From Aeromicrobium tamlense (GTDB lineage: Bacteria; Actinomycetota; Actinomycetes; Propionibacteriales; Nocardioidaceae), in NCBI RefSeq assembly GCF_013408555.1, contig NZ_JACBZN010000001.1:1860001-1924000 (forward strand): a DNA stretch of 64,000 nt. The letters run 5' to 3'. Position 1 is the first letter of the stretch; each line of letters begins with the position of its first letter. The position numbers and the translations under genes are program-made. This document shows positions 59,396 to 64,000 of this stretch, piece after piece. The notes beneath the pieces were generated by a model, which saw only the letters and a program-made list of their open reading frames with translations, did no database searches and was not told where the DNA came from.

Positions 59396-60055
59396 GTGAA
59401 CGACAACGCTGCACGTCCCGTCAAGGTCGACATCTGGTCCGACATCGCCTGCCCCTGGTGCTTCATCGGCAAGCGCCGCTTCGAGTCCGCCCTGCAGGAC
59501 TTCGACGGCGAGGTCGAGGTCGAGTTCCACAGCTTCGAGCTGGCCCCGGACACGCCGGTCGACTTCGAGGGCAGCGAGGTCGACTTCCTCGCGCACCACA
59601 AGGGCATGGACGCCGGCCAGGTCGAGCAGATGCTGACGCAGATGACCGCGCTGGCCGCCGACGAGGGCCTGTCGTACGACTTCGAGGCGCTGCGCCACAC
59701 CAAGACGCTGCTCGCGCACCAGGCGCTGCACTTCGCCAAGGAGCACGGCAAGCAGATCGAGCTCAAGGAGCGTCTGCTGTCGGCGTACTTCGAGCAGGGT
59801 CGTCACGTCGGCCGCGTGGATGAGCTCGTCGCGCTGGGCGCCGAGGTGGGACTGGACGCCGACGCGCTGCGTGAGGCCCTCGAGTCGGGTCGTCACGCCG
59901 ACGACGTCGAGGCCGACATCGCCCAGGCGCGTGCCTACGGCATCTCGGGCGTCCCCTTCTTCGTGTTCGACGGCCGCCTCGGCGTGTCGGGCGCGCAGGC
60001 CCCCGAGACGTTCCGCCAGGTCCTCGACCGGGCCGTCGCGGAGGCCTCGGCGTGA
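59396..60055 (+). CDS. DsbA/FrnE-family thioredoxin-fold oxidoreductase
   Basis: A 219-residue cytosolic thioredoxin-like protein with a helical insertion. Active-site CPWC (Cys19, Cys22) in WSDIACPWCFIGKRRFE, then FHSFELAPDTP, and the cis-Pro loop ISGVPFFVFDGRLGVSGAQA. This is the FrnE/HCCA-isomerase-like subgroup of DsbA; actinobacterial members may work with mycothiol. No signal peptide. GTG at 59396 after GGGA. The following 39-residue Cys-pair gene overlaps its stop as GTGA. Confidence 0.92.
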   Translation: MNDNAARPVKVDIWSDIACPWCFIGKRRFESALQDFDGEVEVEFHSFELAPDTPVDFEGSEVDFLAHHKGMDAGQVEQMLTQMTALAADEGLSYDFEALRHTKTLLAHQALHFAKEHGKQIELKERLLSAYFEQGRHVGRVDELVALGAEVGLDADALREALESGRHADDVEADIAQARAYGISGVPFFVFDGRLGVSGAQAPETFRQVLDRAVAEASA

Positions 60056-60171
60056 CCGGACCGTTCGAGATCGTGGGCGACGACGACGCGCCCGTGTGCG
60101 TCGACGGCGTCTGCGAGATCCCGCAGGCGAGCGACGGGGCACCCGAGGAGCAGGCGGAGCCCGGCCTCTAA
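60052..60171 (+). CDS. Very small acidic protein with a CxxxxC pair
   Basis: A 39-residue product reading MTGPFEIVGDDDAPVCVDGV then CEIPQASDGAPEEQAEPGL. The GTG start overlaps the DsbA-like stop (GTGA), which supports translation by coupling. The CVDGVC pair resembles the CxxDGC-type Cys motifs found at the ends of some thiol-redox proteins, so it may be a substrate, partner or split tail of the adjacent oxidoreductase. No homologue recalled; it could also be a chance reading frame. Confidence 0.5.
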   Translation: MTGPFEIVGDDDAPVCVDGVCEIPQASDGAPEEQAEPGL

Positions 60172-60180
60172 GGTGCCGCC

Positions 60181-61287
60181 ATGAGCACCACGGCCACGAG
60201 AGTCGCGCGCCGGCACGAGCTGGACCACCTGCGGGTGCTGGCGACCTTCGCGGTCATCCTGCTGCACACCGGGGCGATCGTCGTGGTGGTGTGGCGCGAC
60301 TCGGCGCCCGAGCTGGTCTCGGCCTTCAACGTCGGCAACCTGGCCGACTCGCTGGGGCGCTTCGCGGTCAACTGCTTCTTCATGACGTCGGGGGCGCTGC
60401 TGCTCGACCCCGTCCGCCGCTTCGTGCTGCGGCCGCAGTTCCTGCGCGTCGCGCTCCCGACGCTGACGTGGATCGTGATCTACGGCCTCGCGAACGCGCT
60501 GCTGCGCGAGGACGGCGCGCGCGGCGTCAACGGCACCCTCACCGACCCCGGGGAGCTGGGACTGACCGGTCTCGTGCGGGCGCTCCTGGGCGGCCCGGCC
60601 GCGTACCACCTGTGGTTCGTCTACGTCCTGCTCGGGATCTACCTCACGGTGCCGCTGCTGCGGGCCCTGACGGACCGTCCCGAGCCCCAGCGCCGCCAGC
60701 TGCTGACGTGGTTCCTCGTGCTGTGGCTGATCGCCGACCTGCTGCCGCGGTGGGGCGCCTGGTTCCTCGGCGACCGCTTCCCCGCGCTCTACCCGTCACC
60801 GTTCGCGGCCCTGCCCACGGGCTACGTCGGCCTGTTCGTCCTCGGCTTCGTGATCAGCCACTACCGCGACCGGCTGCGGGTGCCGTACCTCGCGTGGCTC
60901 GCACTCGCGGTGGCCGGCCTCGGGTGGACCTTCGTCGCCGTGTGGCAGGCGGCCAGCCACGGCGATCCCGACGTGTTCGCCGCCTACGACAACCTCAAGC
61001 CGCCGGTGCTGATGTACTCGATGGGCGTCTTCGCGCTCTTCGCGACGCGCAGCTGGGGACCCGGACCCGCGTGGCCGGCCGTCCGCCGGCTCTCCGAGCT
61101 GAGCTTCCGGATCTACCTCGTGCACGCCCTCGTGCTGCACACGCTGCGGATGACGACCGACCTCGGTCCCCTCGTCGAGGAGCGCCCGATCGTGGGACTC
61201 CCGGTCATCTACGTGGCCACCGTCGTGATCTCGGTGGGCGTCTCCTGGGCGCTCGACCTCGTGAAGCCGTTGCGCCGCTGGATCTGA
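60181..61287 (+). CDS. Acyltransferase family 3 membrane protein
   Basis: A 368-residue membrane protein with about ten hydrophobic segments. Family marks: RRHELDHLRVLATFAVILLH with the conserved His near residue 29, FFMTSGALLL, YHLWFVYVLLGIYLTVPLL and SFRIYLVHALVLHTLR. Such proteins move acyl groups onto sugars or polymers at the cell surface. Here it is followed by a secreted SGNH hydrolase, a frequent pairing in envelope O-acetylation. ATG at 60181. Confidence 0.92.
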   Translation: MSTTATRVARRHELDHLRVLATFAVILLHTGAIVVVVWRDSAPELVSAFNVGNLADSLGRFAVNCFFMTSGALLLDPVRRFVLRPQFLRVALPTLTWIVIYGLANALLREDGARGVNGTLTDPGELGLTGLVRALLGGPAAYHLWFVYVLLGIYLTVPLLRALTDRPEPQRRQLLTWFLVLWLIADLLPRWGAWFLGDRFPALYPSPFAALPTGYVGLFVLGFVISHYRDRLRVPYLAWLALAVAGLGWTFVAVWQAASHGDPDVFAAYDNLKPPVLMYSMGVFALFATRSWGPGPAWPAVRRLSELSFRIYLVHALVLHTLRMTTDLGPLVEERPIVGLPVIYVATVVISVGVSWALDLVKPLRRWI

Positions 61288-61355
61288 CGGAAGTCGGTGG
61301 TAGCGTCGCGGACGTCGCGTGACCCAGGTCACATCCAGTCCTCGAGGAGTCCCCC

Positions 61356-62546
61356 GTGAAGTCCTTCCGTCGCTCGTCGGCCGTCGCCGCCTCCCTCGCC
61401 CTCCTGGCCGGCCTGGCCACGGCACTGCCCGCCTCGGCCGGCGAGCGGTCCCATCCGTGGCACCACCCGACCTCCGGCGAGAAGTACGTCGCGATGGGCG
61501 ACTCGTTCGTCGCCGGCCCGGGCATTCCCGAGCAGGTGCCGGGCGGCTGCGCCCGCAGCGACCACAACTTCCCCAGTCTCGTCGCCGCCGAGATCGGCGC
61601 GAAGAGCTTCACCGACGTGAGCTGCAGCTCGGCCACGACGGCGCACTACTGGAACCCGCAGACGACGCCCGCAGGCGACGTGCCGCCGCAGCTCGACGCG
61701 CTCACCCGCGACACCACGCTCGTGACGATCGGCACGATGGGCGGCAACGACGTGGGCCTGGTCGGACTGGCCCAGACGTGCCTGATCCAGGGCTGCAGCA
61801 CCCTGCCCACGCAGCCGTACCACGACGCGATCGACGGCCTCGCCGACATCTATCGGCGCGTCATCGCCGACGTCCGCAAGCGCTCGCCGAAGGCCCAGAT
61901 CGTCGCCGTCGGCTATGGCACCTACGTGCCGACCGAGACGTGCCCCGCGCTCTTCCGCGCGACCAACGCCGACCTCGCGTACCTCCAGTCGATGATCGAC
62001 CGACTCAGCGACACGATCGGCCGCGTGGCGAAGGAGGAGCGCGTCGCGTTCGTCGACATGCGCGACATCGAGGGCTGGCAGGAGCACTCGGCCTGCGCCG
62101 CCCCGGCCGACCAGTGGATCCGTGGCCTCGAGGCCTACGGCGACGGCGCTCCGCTGCACCCGTCGACCGCCGGCATGGCCCAGATGGCCGACCAGGCCCT
62201 CGAGACGATCGAGCCGCTCGTGGCGGGTCGTCACGACTCGCGGCGCCGCCTCGGTCGCGCGGCCGGCACCCTGCGGCTGCACGCCGTCTGTCAGGGACCG
62301 GCGCGCAAGGCGCGGGTGACCCTGCGGGTGACCGGCGGGCAGGGCCTCGCCACGTCCACCACGTTCGGCATCGGGAGCCGCGTGGTCGGCACCGACACCC
62401 GCGCGCCCTTCGCGCTCACCCGGTCGGCGGCGTCGCTGCGCGGCCACGCCCACCGGGGCCCGGCGCGCGCCCGGGTGACCTTGCGGCACGGCAGCGTCGT
62501 CCGAACGGCCGACCTGGCCACCAGCACGCCGAAGTGCCTGCGCTGA
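61356..62546 (+). CDS. Secreted SGNH/GDSL hydrolase
   Basis: A 396-residue exported esterase-like protein. Sec signal peptide 1 to about 28 (ALPASA). Block I YVAMGDSFVAGPG with catalytic Ser50, Gly/Asn of blocks II-III in GTMGGNDVGLVG, and block V LHPSTAGMAQMA with the catalytic His near 266. Six or more Cys residues (GCARS, VSCSS, TCLIQGCS, ETCPA, HSACAA) suggest disulfides, as in Streptomyces-type lipases. An unusual Arg-rich C-terminal region (about 290-396) with beta-like strands and a final Cys pair follows. GTG start after GAGGAG. Confidence 0.92.
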   Translation: MKSFRRSSAVAASLALLAGLATALPASAGERSHPWHHPTSGEKYVAMGDSFVAGPGIPEQVPGGCARSDHNFPSLVAAEIGAKSFTDVSCSSATTAHYWNPQTTPAGDVPPQLDALTRDTTLVTIGTMGGNDVGLVGLAQTCLIQGCSTLPTQPYHDAIDGLADIYRRVIADVRKRSPKAQIVAVGYGTYVPTETCPALFRATNADLAYLQSMIDRLSDTIGRVAKEERVAFVDMRDIEGWQEHSACAAPADQWIRGLEAYGDGAPLHPSTAGMAQMADQALETIEPLVAGRHDSRRRLGRAAGTLRLHAVCQGPARKARVTLRVTGGQGLATSTTFGIGSRVVGTDTRAPFALTRSAASLRGHAHRGPARARVTLRHGSVVRTADLATSTPKCLR

Positions 62547-62559
62547 GCTGACGAGCGGG

Positions 62560-63153
62560 TCAGGCCCGGGGGTGCCGGCGATAGGCCGACACCGTCGGGT
62601 CACCCGCGACCCAGAAGCGCCACGGCGCGTCGGCGTTGAGCCGGACGCCCACGCGAGGGCCAGCGACGATCTCGGGATCCTCGACCCGCTCCCCCAGTGA
62701 CACCGGCTCGGGATCGAGCAGGTCGGTGCCCAGATCGGCGCTGGTGATCCCGAGCGCCTTCGTGAGGTTGCCGGGGCCGCGCGCCAGGGCGACGTCGGCC
62801 ACGGGACCGCGGCGCTCGCGGGCGAGCTCGATCCCCTCAACGATCTCGGCGGCGCGGATGAGCACGGCGGCCGCCTTCTCGGTGGGTCCCGTGACGACGT
62901 TGGCCGCGTGATGGCCGTGGATCCGGTACACGTAGAGCCGCCACGCCGGTCCGTACATGATCTCCGAGCGCGGCGTGCGGACGTACGCGTGGGAGGCGGG
63001 GTCCTCGATGCCGCCGTAGGCCTCGACCTCGGTGATCCGCGCGACCACGCCGTGCCCGTGCAGCAGGCGGCCCAACAGGTCGCGGGCGCGCAGGGTGACC
63101 TCAGCCATGGGTCGTGGATCTCGCTTCCGGGACGGGAACAGGGACGGCGTCAT
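62560..63153 (-). CDS. mpg: 3-methyladenine DNA glycosylase (AAG/MPG family)
   Basis: A 197-residue base-excision enzyme that removes alkylated purines. Core: RARDLLGRLLHGHGVVARIT, TEVEAYGGIEDPASHAY with the catalytic Glu and Tyr, MYGPAWRLYVYRIHGHHAAN, VLIRAAEIVEGIELA and ARGPGNLTKALGI. ATG at 63153 keeps the LF..R.P-like N-terminus of the family; ATG at 63108 would cut 15 residues. M. tuberculosis also has mpg next to tyrS (Rv1688-Rv1689); here six genes separate them. Confidence 0.93.
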   Translation of the reverse strand: MTPSLFPSRKRDPRPMAEVTLRARDLLGRLLHGHGVVARITEVEAYGGIEDPASHAYVRTPRSEIMYGPAWRLYVYRIHGHHAANVVTGPTEKAAAVLIRAAEIVEGIELARERRGPVADVALARGPGNLTKALGITSADLGTDLLDPEPVSLGERVEDPEIVAGPRVGVRLNADAPWRFWVAGDPTVSAYRRHPRA

Positions 63154-63188
63154 CGTAGGCACGCCGCCGCGAGCCACCCCGAACCGGT

Positions 63189-63596
63189 TCAGACCGCGTC
63201 GGACTCCTCGTCCGGCTTGACCGCCAGGACGGGGCACGGCGCGTCGAGGATCACCCGCTGGGCGACGCTCCCCATCAGCGCCTTGCCCACCGGGCTGCGG
63301 TGCCGGACGCCGACCACGATGAGGCTGGCGCCCGACTCGGTCGCCGCGCGGACGACGCTCTCGGCGACGTCGCGCACGACCTCCTGGCGCACCTCGGCCT
63401 GGAGGCCGAGCGTCGCCAGCCGCACGCGCACCTGCGTGATCTCGTCCTCGTGCGCGAATCGCGTGTCCACGAGCGAGTCGCCGCGGGTGTCGTTGATCAC
63501 GAGCAGGCCCTCGCTGCGCAGCGTCGCCTCGGCGGCGCCGTGGGCGAGCGCGGCTCGTCCGTACTGGTCGGGGCTGTAGGCCACCACGATCGTCAT
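63189..63596 (-). CDS. Universal stress protein family (copy 2)
   Basis: A 135-residue UspA domain: TIVVAYSPDQYGRAALAHGA and VVGVRHRSPVGKALMGSVAQ with RVILDAPCPVLAVKP. Clearly paralogous to the Usp at 58951-59331. It lies 13 bp downstream of the tctA end, an arrangement in which a Usp often belongs to the tct (tricarboxylate) transport operon. Confidence 0.9.
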   Translation of the reverse strand: MTIVVAYSPDQYGRAALAHGAAEATLRSEGLLVINDTRGDSLVDTRFAHEDEITQVRVRLATLGLQAEVRQEVVRDVAESVVRAATESGASLIVVGVRHRSPVGKALMGSVAQRVILDAPCPVLAVKPDEESDAV

Positions 63597-63609
63597 GTCG
63601 TCGTTCCTC

Positions 63610-64000
63610 TCAGATGTCGTCGCGGTCGGTGACCGCCGCGCGGTCGAGCATGCGGTCGATCTCGTCGGTGTCGTGCCCGCGGCGACGCCACGCCACGACC
63701 CCCATGACCACGGCGATCGCCGCCATGAGGACGTAGACCAGGACGGCCACCGGCTCGCTCCACAGGGTGCTCAGGTCACCCTGCGAGATGGCCAGGGCGG
63801 TGGTCAGCTGCTCCTCCAGGCGCGGCCCGAGGATCACACCGATGATGAGCGGCAGCACCGGGAGCCCGAAGCGCCGCATCGCGAAGCCGAGCAGGCCCAG
63901 CACCAGCAGGATGCCGAGGTCGAACGCCTGGAAGTTCACGCTGTACGCACCGAGCGCGGCGAAGAACAGGATGCCGGCGTAGAGGTACGGCCGCGGGATC
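63610..64000 (-). CDS. tctA: TctA family tricarboxylate transporter permease, C-terminal part (cut by window edge)
   Basis: About 129 C-terminal residues; the reading frame is open to the right edge. Visible: PRPYLYAGILFFAALGAYSV, GILLVLGLLGFAMRRFGLPV, PLIIGVILGPRLEEQLTTAL, then a final hydrophobic helix (about VLVYVLMAAIAVVMGVVAW). This is the end of the large TctA permease of tripartite tricarboxylate transporters. Its partner genes tctB and tctC should lie beyond the edge. Confidence 0.88.
   Translation of the reverse strand, partial: IPRPYLYAGILFFAALGAYSVNFQAFDLGILLVLGLLGFAMRRFGLPVLPLIIGVILGPRLEEQLTTALAISQGDLSTLWSEPVAVLVYVLMAAIAVVMGVVAWRRRGHDTDEIDRMLDRAAVTDRDDI

Overview
The window is chromosomal DNA from a high-GC Gram-positive bacterium of the phylum Actinomycetota. 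Supporting signs are codons ending mostly in G or C, many GTG starts with 4-bp GTGA/ATGA overlaps, hairpin terminators without U tracts, and a gene order shared with Mycobacterium and Streptomyces. The 16S gene and overall gene content fit the Nocardioidaceae, possibly Aeromicrobium. That placement is from memory of such sequences, not from a search. No plasmid, phage, transposon or CRISPR sequence is visible.

Almost everything lies on the minus strand, so transcription runs from right to left. Read that way, two conserved actinobacterial blocks are joined. Block A (about 57.7 to 33.8 kb): tyrS, an rRNA operon (16S-23S-5S), a TPR protein, an SSB-like protein, a glycerol-phosphate-phosphatase-like HAD, a 59-residue conserved small protein, tlyA, nadK, recN, steA, an MctB/SteB-like protein, pyrG, a NUDIX hydrolase, xerD, parA, an RHH protein, scpA, scpB, rluB, tyrA and cmk. 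From tyrS to xerD this follows M. tuberculosis Rv1689-Rv1701 nearly gene for gene, and parA to cmk follows Rv1708-Rv1712. Block B (about 33.7 kb to the left end): rpsP, a KH protein, rimM, trmD, rplS, two lepB genes, rnhB, a DUF2469 gene, yraN, comM, dprA, xerC, rpsB, tsf, pyrH, frr, cdsA, rlmN and dxr (partial).

Several accessory cassettes interrupt block B. They are: amt between trmD and rplS, with a GlnR-type box upstream; an MFS transporter next to yraN; a molybdenum cassette between dprA and xerC (modABC with an HTH-Mop regulator, divergent from moeA-moaC-mogA) plus a methyltransferase; a two-domain M23 peptidase beside rpsB; a three-gene cassette between cdsA and rlmN (circularly permuted ATP-grasp/alpha-E, transglutaminase, zinc-ribbon metallopeptidase); and, between rlmN and dxr, a two-component system divergent from an ABC exporter, followed by a crotonase and a lone N-terminal piece of an adenylate-forming enzyme. 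The three-gene cassette is the best candidate for a poorly described biochemical system.

Right of tyrS the region is accessory: a membrane-anchored unknown protein, two paralogous universal stress proteins, a DsbA-like thioredoxin with an overlapping 39-residue Cys-pair protein, an acyltransferase-3 plus secreted SGNH hydrolase pair, a 3-methyladenine DNA glycosylase, and the C-terminal end of a TctA transporter subunit cut by the window edge.
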